Notes: a model not told the origin generated them from the sequence alone. Counted from the stretch's first letter, positions 8,486 to 18,392 are shown. The stretch: 64,000 nt of DNA from Flavobacterium sp. (GCF_027531705.1 NZ_JAPZSP010000018.1:1-64000); one strand, 5' to 3'. A program made the numbers and translations.

Positions 8486-9052
8486 ATGAAAGAAATAAAT
8501 AAAATCGATACCGAAATTTTCATATTTCTAAATGGTTTACACAACCCATTTTTAGATGTGATAATGTTTTGGGCTAGCGATAAATTATTTTGGGTTCCAT
8601 TCTATATATTCTTAGTGGTTATAATCTATAGAGAATACAAAAGAAGAAGTATTTATGTTTTAATAACAATTGCTCTAACAATATTTTTTTGCGACCAAAC
8701 GGCATCCCATCTATTTAAACCTTTAGTAAAGAGATTGCGACCTTCACATGAACCTTTTCTTAAAGACATAATTCATTTAAGCGAGGCTGGTCCTGGAGGA
8801 ATGTATGGGTTCATATCTTCTCATGCAACTAACGTATCAGGATTAGCTACTTTTCTATTTTTTCTATTACCAAGAAAATATAACACCTTAAAAATTATTT
8901 TGATTTTTTGGGCATGTATTGTTTCGTATAGTAGAATTTACAATGGTGTTCACTATCCGTTAGATGTAATTTGTGGAATGTTAGTCGGCTTACTTTATGG
9001 TTATATCTTCAAAATGCTGTTGGTAGAATTCAATTTTTTGCAAAGCGAATAA
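8486..9052 (+). CDS. PAP2 family phosphatase
   Basis: KRLRPS...SSHATNVSG...SRIYNGVHYPLDV motifs. Confidence 0.92.
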   Translation: MKEINKIDTEIFIFLNGLHNPFLDVIMFWASDKLFWVPFYIFLVVIIYREYKRRSIYVLITIALTIFFCDQTASHLFKPLVKRLRPSHEPFLKDIIHLSEAGPGGMYGFISSHATNVSGLATFLFFLLPRKYNTLKIILIFWACIVSYSRIYNGVHYPLDVICGMLVGLLYGYIFKMLLVEFNFLQSE

Positions 9053-9080
9053 GTATCAAAAATCTAATTTGCTACTCAAT

Positions 9081-9446
9081 ATGAAATATATTATTTTATT
9101 TTTTCTATTTATAAACACAGCAGTTCATTCACAAAAAAGTGACGATTTTATTGGATATTGGATAAATAGAGATAAATCAATAACTATCGAAATTTATAAG
9201 AATGAAGAAAGTTATTATGGCAAAATAAGCAATTCAACTATTCAAAAAATTCAGAATAAAAAAAATAAAATACTTATTTACCAAATGAGTGCAAGAAGTA
9301 ACAGAAAACTTTATGGTGGAATGTTCTCAGATATTATAAAAAATGACCAATATGAAATTAAAATGAAGTTAATCAATCCAACTCACATGGTAATTAGTAG
9401 AGCTAACAGATTATTTCCAAAAAAGCATTATTGGAATAAAATCTAA
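9081..9446 (+). CDS. DUF2147-like secreted protein
   Basis: Signal peptide; FIGYWINRDKSITIEIYK...YYGKI pattern. Confidence 0.55.
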   Translation: MKYIILFFLFINTAVHSQKSDDFIGYWINRDKSITIEIYKNEESYYGKISNSTIQKIQNKKNKILIYQMSARSNRKLYGGMFSDIIKNDQYEIKMKLINPTHMVISRANRLFPKKHYWNKI

Positions 9447-9470
9447 TTTAAAATGATAAAAGCCAATATA

Positions 9471-9649
9471 ACAACAAACCTTTAGCACCAACTGACAATG
9501 AAAGACTAAAACATTATCACATTGTTTTCAAATCAAAAGAACAACTTTTAAAGGCTGTTAAGGCAATTGACAATGCATAGGAAAAAGAAGGTAAATATTG
9601 GGCAACCGATCCTACGGGAATTGAGATATTGATTACCCATAATGCATAG
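9471..9649 (+). pseudogene. Remnant of a second VOC protein copy (3' end only)
   Basis: Similar to 5953-6131 (NKPLAP...LKHY.IVF.SKEQLL.AV.AIDN); in-frame TAG in GACAATGCATAGG. Confidence 0.88.
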
Positions 9650-9808
9650 ATTTAATTTTGAAAAAAAATATTTCAAAAATTAACAATCGTGCTCATTTAA
9701 CAATTAGCCTTGACAAGTAATCGCAAAGCACAAAGAATTCAAAATATTATGGTATCAGATACATCACTACATTAAATAATTAGAGAGAGTAAAGATAGTG
9801 TAGCAAAA

Positions 9809-10402
9809 TTGCCTCTTTTGATTTTGTTGCATGGACATGGCAATAATGAAAATGACTTGTTTTCATTTAGTTCACAAATTCCTGAAAATTGGATAGTAGT
9901 CTCTGTTCGTGGTCCATATCAATTAGCTGAAAATAGTTATCGGTGGTATGATGCAAAAATGATAAATGGAAAAATTGTCATCAATATTGATGAAGAAGAA
10001 AGAAGTAGAAAAAAACTAAAGCAGTTAATTTCAGAAATAACTAATAAATACAATGTAGATAGCCAAAAAATTATTGTAGCAGGCTTTAGTCAAGGTGGAA
10101 ATATGTCGCAATCTTTAGGTTTAGGAAATCCAAATTCGGTAACTGGTTTTGGTGTGTTTAATGGCAGATATAATGAAGAGTTTAGTCCGTATATTAGCAA
10201 ATCAATAGCACTAAAAAACAGCAAGGCATTCATTGCTCATGGAAGTGGAGATACTATGTTGCCTAAAACGTATGTCACCGAAAATATAACTAAGTTAAAA
10301 GAGTTGGGTATTCAGATAACCTACTATGAAGACTCCAATGGTCATTCCATTTCTACAAAACAATGGGATGAATTTTCAAAATGGTTAATAAACTTTAATT
10401 AA
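9809..10402 (+). CDS. Second alpha/beta hydrolase copy, 5' end (signal peptide/lipobox) degenerate
   Basis: Paralog of 6144-6878; upstream homologous DNA 9661-9808 has lost the ATG and lipobox Cys and carries stops; GFSQGGN, GSGDTMLP and GHSIS kept. Confidence 0.8.
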   Translation: MPLLILLHGHGNNENDLFSFSSQIPENWIVVSVRGPYQLAENSYRWYDAKMINGKIVINIDEEERSRKKLKQLISEITNKYNVDSQKIIVAGFSQGGNMSQSLGLGNPNSVTGFGVFNGRYNEEFSPYISKSIALKNSKAFIAHGSGDTMLPKTYVTENITKLKELGIQITYYEDSNGHSISTKQWDEFSKWLINFN

Positions 10403-10403
10403 C

Positions 10404-10715
10404 ATGAAGGAAAAAAAATTAGATAAATCAAATTGTTCGGATATAACAGAAAAATTAATGCCAATTGTAAATTTTAACGACTGTGGTGGTAAAAAAGACT
10501 GTGTGAAAGTTTGTCCATACAATGTTTTTGAAATGCACCCCATTACCAAAGATGATAAAGAAAAACTAAATTTAAAAGGAAAAATCAAAACCTTCTTCTT
10601 TAAACAAAAAGCTTATGTTATCAATCCAGAACAGTGTCATGCTTGCGGTCTTTGTGTACAAGCTTGCCCCGAAAAAGCAATAAAATTAACGAGATTTAAG
10701 AAGGAAGACAAATAA
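10404..10715 (+). CDS. Second 2x[4Fe-4S] ferredoxin copy
   Basis: Nearly identical to 6885-7193; all cysteines kept. Confidence 0.87.
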   Translation: MKEKKLDKSNCSDITEKLMPIVNFNDCGGKKDCVKVCPYNVFEMHPITKDDKEKLNLKGKIKTFFFKQKAYVINPEQCHACGLCVQACPEKAIKLTRFKKEDK

Positions 10716-10721
10716 AAACTG

Positions 10722-10855
10722 CCACCAACACACGTTTGGCGCAATTGCGAATTTTATGGTAAATTCACGTTCTCGTTTCGCAAGAAATTTTATCTTTGAT
10801 AGAAAATAATCAGTTCCGAAGCTCGCAACTGACGCCAAGCGCGGGAACGTTGTAC
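10722..10855 (+). repeat. attC-like structured spacer A
   Basis: CCACCAAC...TTGGCGCAATTGCGA / TCGCAACTGACGCCAA...GTTGTAC: inverted arms with one bulge and one mismatch. Confidence 0.5.
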
Positions 10856-10902
10856 GACATATTCCAAAAATGAGACGAATTCAATAACTTAATGCAACAA
10901 AA

Positions 10903-11316
10903 ATGATTAAAAAATTCATATCATTAATTATTATTATTTTCAGTAACAAAAGTTTTGCGCAAACTTTAACAACAGTTGAAAAACTAGAAAATAAATATCA
11001 AGAATGTCTTGATTCTGGAATCGAAATGAAAAAATGTGCTTCAGATTTCTATCTTACTTGTGATAGTTTATTAAATGTTTCATTCAAAAACCTTAAAATC
11101 AAACTAAATAAAACAGATCAAAACAATTTAAAAATTGAGCAAATAAATTGGTTAAAAAAACGAGATACTTATTTCAAAAAAGCAAGTATTGAAGCCAAAA
11201 ATGAAATGGGTGAACAATTCAGTAATGACTATAAAATGGTGCTTTTTGACAAAAAAAGTGAGTTTGTTATGCTCAGAGTTAAAGAACTAATAAAAAGAAG
11301 AAACAAAATTAAATAA
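10903..11316 (+). CDS. LprI-like (DUF1311) secreted protein
   Basis: Signal peptide; INWLKKRDTYFKKA typical of DUF1311. Confidence 0.72.
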   Translation: MIKKFISLIIIIFSNKSFAQTLTTVEKLENKYQECLDSGIEMKKCASDFYLTCDSLLNVSFKNLKIKLNKTDQNNLKIEQINWLKKRDTYFKKASIEAKNEMGEQFSNDYKMVLFDKKSEFVMLRVKELIKRRNKIK

Positions 11317-11440
11317 AATACGTCGTACAACAGCTGTTTCTAGCAATGGCTAGGCTTGGGATTTATTAATAAAACTTAATTTTTGAAACTAAATTTTAGT
11401 TATTTATTTCATAATGCAAACTAAAGGCGAAACGTTAGCA
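11317..11440 (+). repeat. attC-like structured spacer B
   Basis: AATACGTCGTACAAC (11317-11331) is the reverse complement (14/15) of GTTGTACGACATATT (10849-10863); ends ...GAAACGTTAGCA. Confidence 0.5.
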
Positions 11441-11499
11441 GTAATCATACCTGATGACAATTACTGAAATAGGTTGACAAATTTTTAACTCAATTTAAT

Positions 11500-12081
11500 C
11501 TATTTTCTATAACCATCGTTCAAACCAATATTTTCCATAATCATCGGTTTTATTTTTTCCATTCTGGCTAACTTGGTTTTTTCTTGTTTGGCTGTTTCAA
11601 TATATTCAATAAATTCTTTTTGCTTGTACGGTGTAAATTTTTGAAAAGCAATTTTCAAATCGGGATTTATTTCTAATTCATTTTCAAAAAAGGTCGAAAC
11701 TATTGGTTCTTTCTTTTGAGGTTTGCTAATTTTTCCTTGTTTTTCATTTTCAATAGCTTCAGCTATATAAGCTAAAATTAGTTTTTCGTTGATTTCATCT
11801 TTAGAAGTAAATCGCCATTGTCTTAAGTTTTTTGTAATGCCTTCTTGAGAATTAATCAAAAGTTTTTGTTCATCTTTTAGAAATACACCATTGTAAAACC
11901 AAATGGTAAAATACTCTTTAAAACCACCAAGACCAATAACATTTCGTTTATTGAAAGTATAAACAATGCCGCCCCATTTTGTTGTTTCTACGAGTTCTGT
12001 TTTGCTTATAATATCTTTGAGTAACTCAAGTTCGGTTTCCCAAAGGTGGTTTTTATTCCAATAGTTTACTTTTTCTTCCAT
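11500..12081 (-). CDS. YdeI/OmpD-associated family protein
   Basis: C-terminal FTPYKQKEFIEYIETAKQEKTKLARMEKI; DUF1801-like N-terminus. Confidence 0.82.
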   Translation of the reverse strand: MEEKVNYWNKNHLWETELELLKDIISKTELVETTKWGGIVYTFNKRNVIGLGGFKEYFTIWFYNGVFLKDEQKLLINSQEGITKNLRQWRFTSKDEINEKLILAYIAEAIENEKQGKISKPQKKEPIVSTFFENELEINPDLKIAFQKFTPYKQKEFIEYIETAKQEKTKLARMEKIKPMIMENIGLNDGYRK

Positions 12082-12110
12082 ACCTAAAATCTTTAATCAA
12101 ATATAAAAAA

Positions 12111-12144
12111 AAGTCCTAAAAAAGATTGCTCTTCTTTAGGACTT
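12111..12144. terminator. Intrinsic terminator hairpin between convergent/serial genes
   Basis: AAGTCCTAAA...TTTAGGACTT. Confidence 0.7.
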
Positions 12145-12165
12145 TCTATAAAATATATTTTGAAA

Positions 12166-15147
12166 TTAAGCTTTGTTGTGCTCTTCTTCAATTCTTTTAT
12201 GTTCAGCATCAGAAATTGTATCTACAAGAACTGGTGTTGCGATAAATAATGAAGAGTAAGTTCCTACCACAATACCAATTAACATAGCAAATATAAATCC
12301 TCTAATTGATTCTCCACCAAATATAAACATGATTAACAATACCAATATCATTGTTAATGATGTATTGATTGTTCTAGACATTGTAGAGTTAATAGATTGG
12401 TTTACAATTTGGTTGAAGTTACCTTTAGCTTTACCACCAAGGTATTCACGAACTCTATCAAATACGATTACTGTATCATTCATCGAGTAACCAATTACGG
12501 TAAGAATCGCCGCAATGAAATGTTGGTCGATTTCCATACCAAATGGCATGTATTTCCATAACAATGAGTAGATTCCTAATACGAAGATAACGTCGTGCGC
12601 CACAGCTGCAATCGCACCAAGACTATACTGCCATTTTCTAAAACTAATCATTAAGTATAGAAATACAATTGCCATAGCTCCTAAAACAGCCCAATATGAA
12701 TTCGTTTTGATGTCATCTGCTACAGTTGGTCCAACTTTAGAAGCTTGTAAAATACCATATCTTTTTCCGTCATAGCTATTTACAAATTTCTCATATGTCA
12801 TTTTATCGTCAAAATGCTTTTTTAAGTTTTCAAACAAAACTTTGTTTACAGCTTGATCTGCTTCGCTACCAGACTCTTCAACTTTATATTTAGTTGTGAT
12901 TTTTAATTGATTATCTTTACCAAATACTTTAGCTTCGGCACTACCATCAAAAACTTTTAATAATTCTTCTCTAACTATTTCGGCAGAAACTGGCTTTTCA
13001 AAACGAACTTGGAACGTTCTACCTCCAACAAAATCAACACCCTGATTTAGACCGTTAGTCATTAAAGAAATAACACTTACAACACAAACTAAAAGTGAGA
13101 ATGCATAAGTATACTTTTTAATACCTAAGAAATCAAAATGGAAGTTAGTAAAGAAGTTTTTAGAGAAACCTGTAGTGAAAGTCAATACATTGTTTCTTGA
13201 TAAACTCCAATCTAATAATATTCTAGAAATAAAAATAGAAGTAAATAATGAAGTAGCTATACCTATTAATAATGTAGTAGCAAAACCTTGAATTGGTCCT
13301 GTTCCAAAAATCAATAATACTGCTCCTGTAAGAACGTGTGTTACGTTAGCATCTACAATAGAACGCATTGCCCCTTTCCAACCAAATGAAGCATTGATAG
13401 CATCCTCTTGAGATTTTCCTTGTCGCAATTCTTCTTTTGCTCTTTCATAAATAATAATATTGGCATCAACAGCAGTTCCCATAGTTAATACGATACCCGC
13501 AATACCTGGTAATGTAAGTACAGCACCGATGCTAGCTAAAATTCCGAATAAGAATAATAAGTTTACTAAAAGTGCAATGTTAGCATACCAACCAGCTTTA
13601 CCATAATAAACAATCATCCAAAGAGCAACAATTAATAAACCAATGATTGCAGATGTTGTACCATTATCAATAGCTTCTTGACCCAAAGATGGTCCTACAA
13701 CTTCTGATTGTACAATTTCGGCAGCAGCTGGCAATTTACCTGCTCTTAATACGTTAGCTAAATCTTTAGTTTCTGCTACATCAAAAACTCCTGATATTTC
13801 AGATCTTCCACCAGAAATTGGTCCAGAAGTTACACCTGGAGCTGAATAAACAACATCATCAAGAACAATTGCAATATTACTTTTTTGAGTATATGCTTTT
13901 CCTGTTAACTCTTCCCATGCTCTTGCACCTGCACCACTCATTTGCATAGAAACTGCTGGTTTTCCTGATTGGTCGAAAGTATCAGTTGCATCAGTTACAA
14001 CACCACCACTCATAGCAGCTTGGTTGTTTTTATTTCCTTTTAAAGCATAAAACTCAACAGTTTCAGTACCTTTTTTAGTTTTTTCGTCAACAGTAATTGT
14101 TGGTTTACCCCAAACGAATTTTGCAAAACGTAATTCAGCTGGTAAAATCGCTTTAATATTTGGTCTTTTTAAGTAACCATTGATTGCAGCAGTATCTTTA
14201 GGTTCAACTAAAGCTAAAACTGGTCCTCCACCAGGTTGAAAAAATTTGCTTACTAATGGTCCTAAATCTTTAGTATCCGAAGCTTTAGCAGAATCTTTTG
14301 ATTTATCAGTCAATAAAGCTGTAAGTGAATCATCTTTCTTAACAGTTTCTTTAGCCAAAGCTGTTTTTTCAGTAGCTTTTAATGCTTCATTAGCCTGCAT
14401 TAAGAAACCACCAACTTCATCAATTTTGTATGTTTCCCAAAACTCTAATTGAGCTGTACTTTGCAATAATTTTTTGATACGATCCACATCTTTAGCGCCT
14501 GGAAGTTCAACTAAGATTCTTCCAGATTCACCAATTTTTTGAATATTTGGTTGGGTTACTCCGAATTTATCGATACGTTTTCTTAGAACTTCAAAAGCTG
14601 ATTGAACTGACTCATCAACTTTACGTCTAACCACTTTTTTAACTTCGTCGTCAGCCATTTTAAAGTTAACTTCGTCTCCAATGATTTTGTTAGAGAAAAC
14701 CTCTGGAGAAGCTAATTTAGTTGAACCTGCAGAAGCTTTGTCAAATTCTCTAAAGAAAACATCAAGATAATCTTCGTTACCTTGTCTGTTTTTTGTTGCT
14801 TCTGTTAATGCTTTATTGAAAACAGGGTTTTTAGTATTGTTGGCAAGTCCAGCAACGATATCTTTAATAGATATTTGAAGTTGAACATTGATACCACCTT
14901 CAAGGTCAAGACCTTTGTTGATTTTTTTATCTTTTACTTCATTATAAGTAAAACTGGTAAAACCCATATTGAAAACTTTTTCTTTTCCAATAGAATCTAA
15001 ATATTTTACTTCTTTTTCTGAATCTCCTTTGGCGAAAGCCTTTGCATCGCTCTCAACTTTGTGAGATACGAAAGTGAAAGAAAGTTGGTAAATGCTTACC
15101 AATGCAAATAAAATTGCGAAAAATTTAACTAGTCCTCTATTCTGCAT
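12166..15147 (-). CDS. secDF: Protein translocase SecDF fusion
   Basis: Single ORF with SecD (GLDLEGGINVQLQ) and SecF (GVDFVGGRTFQVRFE) parts. Confidence 0.96.
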   Translation of the reverse strand: MQNRGLVKFFAILFALVSIYQLSFTFVSHKVESDAKAFAKGDSEKEVKYLDSIGKEKVFNMGFTSFTYNEVKDKKINKGLDLEGGINVQLQISIKDIVAGLANNTKNPVFNKALTEATKNRQGNEDYLDVFFREFDKASAGSTKLASPEVFSNKIIGDEVNFKMADDEVKKVVRRKVDESVQSAFEVLRKRIDKFGVTQPNIQKIGESGRILVELPGAKDVDRIKKLLQSTAQLEFWETYKIDEVGGFLMQANEALKATEKTALAKETVKKDDSLTALLTDKSKDSAKASDTKDLGPLVSKFFQPGGGPVLALVEPKDTAAINGYLKRPNIKAILPAELRFAKFVWGKPTITVDEKTKKGTETVEFYALKGNKNNQAAMSGGVVTDATDTFDQSGKPAVSMQMSGAGARAWEELTGKAYTQKSNIAIVLDDVVYSAPGVTSGPISGGRSEISGVFDVAETKDLANVLRAGKLPAAAEIVQSEVVGPSLGQEAIDNGTTSAIIGLLIVALWMIVYYGKAGWYANIALLVNLLFLFGILASIGAVLTLPGIAGIVLTMGTAVDANIIIYERAKEELRQGKSQEDAINASFGWKGAMRSIVDANVTHVLTGAVLLIFGTGPIQGFATTLLIGIATSLFTSIFISRILLDWSLSRNNVLTFTTGFSKNFFTNFHFDFLGIKKYTYAFSLLVCVVSVISLMTNGLNQGVDFVGGRTFQVRFEKPVSAEIVREELLKVFDGSAEAKVFGKDNQLKITTKYKVEESGSEADQAVNKVLFENLKKHFDDKMTYEKFVNSYDGKRYGILQASKVGPTVADDIKTNSYWAVLGAMAIVFLYLMISFRKWQYSLGAIAAVAHDVIFVLGIYSLLWKYMPFGMEIDQHFIAAILTVIGYSMNDTVIVFDRVREYLGGKAKGNFNQIVNQSINSTMSRTINTSLTMILVLLIMFIFGGESIRGFIFAMLIGIVVGTYSSLFIATPVLVDTISDAEHKRIEEEHNKA

Positions 15148-15259
15148 TATTCTAAAAATTAATTAATTCTGTTTGTTTCAGTTATTTATGGTTGGTTTAA
15201 ATCAAATAAAAACCTGCTTAAAAAATAAACTTTAAGCGGCTAACATTTTTTAAAACGTG

Positions 15260-15267
15260 CAAATATA
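15260..15267 (-). promoter_or_regulatory. Promoter -7 box for secDF (TATATTTG) with TTGG 19 nt upstream
   Basis: Minus strand TTGG-N19-TATATTTG, matching Bacteroidota promoter architecture. Confidence 0.6.
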
Positions 15268-15415
15268 TAATTATGGAAAAGATTAACCAATTTATTTAAG
15301 CATTAATATTAAAAAAAAGACTGTAATAATTACAGTCTCTCTTATTTTTTTCATAAACAATTAGTTTAAAACATTTTAGAAAGCAATTATATTGTTTAAA
15401 GCTATAACCTTTTCA

Positions 15416-16270
15416 CTAATTTATAAGCTTTGTCAACAAATAATCATTTATTGTTTGAGTTGCAGTTGCAGGTATTGTTGCTGAAGCAAGTAAAGGATTT
15501 AAATGATATTCAACTTTAGTCCCAGATTTAACCATACCAAAATTTTTAGCATAGTATTGATCAGAAATCACAACGCTTTGAAAACCATCAACGTCAGAAA
15601 AAGCAGGATCTAAAGCATTTACAACCACAGGTCCAAATGGTGAGGAAACTTGAGTAGTAACTTTTACACTTAAAACTAGTTTTATTTTTTTTACATCAGT
15701 ATAATTAACACTATTTGATGTAAAAGTTGCTAAACCACCATCTTCAATCGCTTTCAAAACATAATTAATTGTTAAAGGGTAACCTGGTATAGCTGTCGCA
15801 TCAGTTATTGTTCCTGAAGTTACTCCAAATTCTTCTCCAGCAGTTGCATTTTCTTTAAATATAACAAAATCGGTAACTGAAAAAGCTACAGGCAAACTTG
15901 CTCCTACATTGACAGATACATCACCTGTTAATTTCATTAACTTCCCTTCTATACGCAAACCATTATTCCTTAATGCTCCACAAAAGAAACCTGTTGGAGC
16001 TGCCTTGGTCTTCATTCGTTTGTATGTTATGGCATTAATTATAGAGTCATTCCCTACATATAGCGAATCTCTTCCAATAGTTGTTGCTGTAGATGAAATA
16101 TTTTCAGTTTTATACGTCCAATAATTATTTGCTTTTTCTGGAAAATAATTTGTTACAACAGAATTATCGATTGGAGTTTCATAAACCGGAACAATATTAT
16201 CGTCAAGATCGTCTCCGCATGAAGAAAAAATTACTAGTAAAGATGCTAAAAAAAGATTTAAATATTTCAT
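15416..16270 (-). CDS. Hypothetical lipoprotein
   Basis: Lipobox VIFSSCGDD; no confident family. Confidence 0.7.
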   Translation of the reverse strand: MKYLNLFLASLLVIFSSCGDDLDDNIVPVYETPIDNSVVTNYFPEKANNYWTYKTENISSTATTIGRDSLYVGNDSIINAITYKRMKTKAAPTGFFCGALRNNGLRIEGKLMKLTGDVSVNVGASLPVAFSVTDFVIFKENATAGEEFGVTSGTITDATAIPGYPLTINYVLKAIEDGGLATFTSNSVNYTDVKKIKLVLSVKVTTQVSSPFGPVVVNALDPAFSDVDGFQSVVISDQYYAKNFGMVKSGTKVEYHLNPLLASATIPATATQTINDYLLTKLIN

Positions 16271-16375
16271 GATTTACTGATTAGATTTAGCGAAGATAGA
16301 AAACTTTTTGAAACTTCATAAAATAAAAAAACGGTAACCAAAAATGATTACCGTTTTTAATAACTATAAATTTCT

Positions 16376-17308
16376 TTATAAAACAGATTTTAAATCAGCG
16401 TTCATATTGCGAACAGCATCTGCACTCTTAGCAAATTTTTCTTTTTCGCTATCGTTTAATTTGATATCCAAAATTTGTTCAACACCGTTTTTACCAATAA
16501 TACATGGAACACCGATACAAATATCAGACTGCCCATATTCACCTTCTAATAGAACAGAACATGCTATCATTTTCTTTTGATCATTCAATATACTATCAAC
16601 TAAATAAGCAACTGATGCACCAGGCGCATACCAAGCAGAAGTTCCTAATAATCCAGTAAGTGTTGCTCCACCAACCATTGTATCGGCTGCTACTTTTTCT
16701 AAAGCTTCTTGAGACAAAAATTCAGAAACTGGAATACCATTGTAAGACGCTAATCTTGTTAATGGAATCATTGTTGTGTCTCCGTGACCACCAATAACCA
16801 TTGCAGAAACGTCATTAGCTGGTTTGTCTAATGCTTTAGATAAATAATATTTAAAACGTGAACTATCTAGAGCTCCACCCATTCCAATAATTCTATTTTT
16901 TGGAAGTCCTGTTGCTTTTAAAGTAAGATAAGTCATTGTATCCATAGGATTAGAAACAACAACTATAATTGTATTAGGAGAAAATTTTAAAACATTATCT
17001 GCAACTGTTTTTACAATTCCCGCATTTATTCCGATAAGTTCTTCACGTGTCATTCCAGGTTTTCTTGGAATTCCAGAAGTGATAACAACTACATCACTAT
17101 TGGCAGTTTTTGAATAATCGTTGGTAACTCCAGTTATTTGTGTATTAAAACCTGTATTTGTAGCACATTGCATCAAATCCATTGCTTTACCTTCGGCATA
17201 ACCTTCTTTAATGTCTAATAATACTACTTCGCTAGCAATTCCTCTATAAGAAATTACATCTGCGCAAGAAGCTCCTACGTTTCCAGCGCCTACAATTGTA
17301 ACTTTCAT
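16376..17308 (-). CDS. mdh: Malate dehydrogenase
   Basis: MKVTIVGAGNVGASCA; SGIPRKPGMTREEL; GGHGDTTMIPL. Confidence 0.95.
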   Translation of the reverse strand: MKVTIVGAGNVGASCADVISYRGIASEVVLLDIKEGYAEGKAMDLMQCATNTGFNTQITGVTNDYSKTANSDVVVITSGIPRKPGMTREELIGINAGIVKTVADNVLKFSPNTIIVVVSNPMDTMTYLTLKATGLPKNRIIGMGGALDSSRFKYYLSKALDKPANDVSAMVIGGHGDTTMIPLTRLASYNGIPVSEFLSQEALEKVAADTMVGGATLTGLLGTSAWYAPGASVAYLVDSILNDQKKMIACSVLLEGEYGQSDICIGVPCIIGKNGVEQILDIKLNDSEKEKFAKSADAVRNMNADLKSVL

Positions 17309-17363
17309 TTTGTTTTTATTTAATATTTATATTTATGTGTATGTTTCAATTTTAAATCAAAAA

Positions 17364-18392
17364 TCAATTTATTTTATAATGTACAGAAAAATTGGTATTT
17401 AAGAATCTATTGAATGCAATTGCAGATTGAAAATATACCTTATTCCATTTGTACATAGCAGCGACTTCAAATATACTATTTATTTTAGTTTTATTTATTG
17501 CTTTTAATCTTTCGTTAAAAAAATCTTGCGGTCCTATACCATCAATTTTCAAAGATTGTTCAGCTGTTCCTTTATCACCAGAAAATGTATATTTAAAATC
17601 ACTAATATTTACCATTGATCCAAGCATAAATTCAAAATTTTTGTATTCCTTAGAAACATTGGTTTGAAACTGCCATGAGTTTATATTTCCATTAATTCTA
17701 TTTATACCAAGGCTTCCAAAATCGGTTTGAATATCAAGAAAATTAAAACTTATATTTTCTATAGAATTAGTTAATGTTATGGCAAGATTTATTTTTCTGG
17801 ACTGAAGAGATTTGATATATTGACTCAAACTATGCTTGATTCCAAAACCATACACTTGGTATTCACCTTTTTTAATTTTAGTTTTTGGGGCGAATTTTCC
17901 AATAATCTCAGTTCCATAACCTATTGACAAAGAACCTGAAAGATGCGGATAAAATATTCTATCTTCGTCAATTCCTTCGGGAGTTTCAATTGGATAATTT
18001 GGATTTATGATTCCATAACTATCAACAATATTAATTTGCTGACCATTACCTAAAGCAGTTGGAATTGTTGCAGAAGTAGCGTCTTGTATTTTTAAAAAAG
18101 TGAAATCACTATTACTCAGCACGAATTCTCTATCTCTATTTGGCACAAAAAAAACATTAGAATGCAATCCTAAAGTTGTGTTCCAGCTTTCATTAACTTT
18201 TGCAGAACTAACCCAACCACTTGAAGATTGATAGACTGCAGCATCTGTTGCAGGAGAAATAAATTTATCTGCATAAAAAATGGCATCATTAAAAAAATCA
18301 TCTAAATGCTCAAAAACAGCTGGATCAAAAGATTGAGAATAGCTAATATTGAATACAAATAAAAAAGATACTATTGTTTTTTTCATTAACAA
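17364..18392 (-). CDS. DUF6588-like hypothetical protein
   Basis: Signal peptide; ATDAAVYQSSSGWVSSAKV; SGSLSIGYGTEIIGKFAPKTKI. Confidence 0.55.
   Translation of the reverse strand: MLMKKTIVSFLFVFNISYSQSFDPAVFEHLDDFFNDAIFYADKFISPATDAAVYQSSSGWVSSAKVNESWNTTLGLHSNVFFVPNRDREFVLSNSDFTFLKIQDATSATIPTALGNGQQINIVDSYGIINPNYPIETPEGIDEDRIFYPHLSGSLSIGYGTEIIGKFAPKTKIKKGEYQVYGFGIKHSLSQYIKSLQSRKINLAITLTNSIENISFNFLDIQTDFGSLGINRINGNINSWQFQTNVSKEYKNFEFMLGSMVNISDFKYTFSGDKGTAEQSLKIDGIGPQDFFNERLKAINKTKINSIFEVAAMYKWNKVYFQSAIAFNRFLNTNFSVHYKIN

Larger units (their letters stand above)
9471..10727 (+). repeat. Segmental duplication, copy B (partly decayed)
   Basis: Similar length to copy A and the same two boundary sequences. 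Confidence 0.88.
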
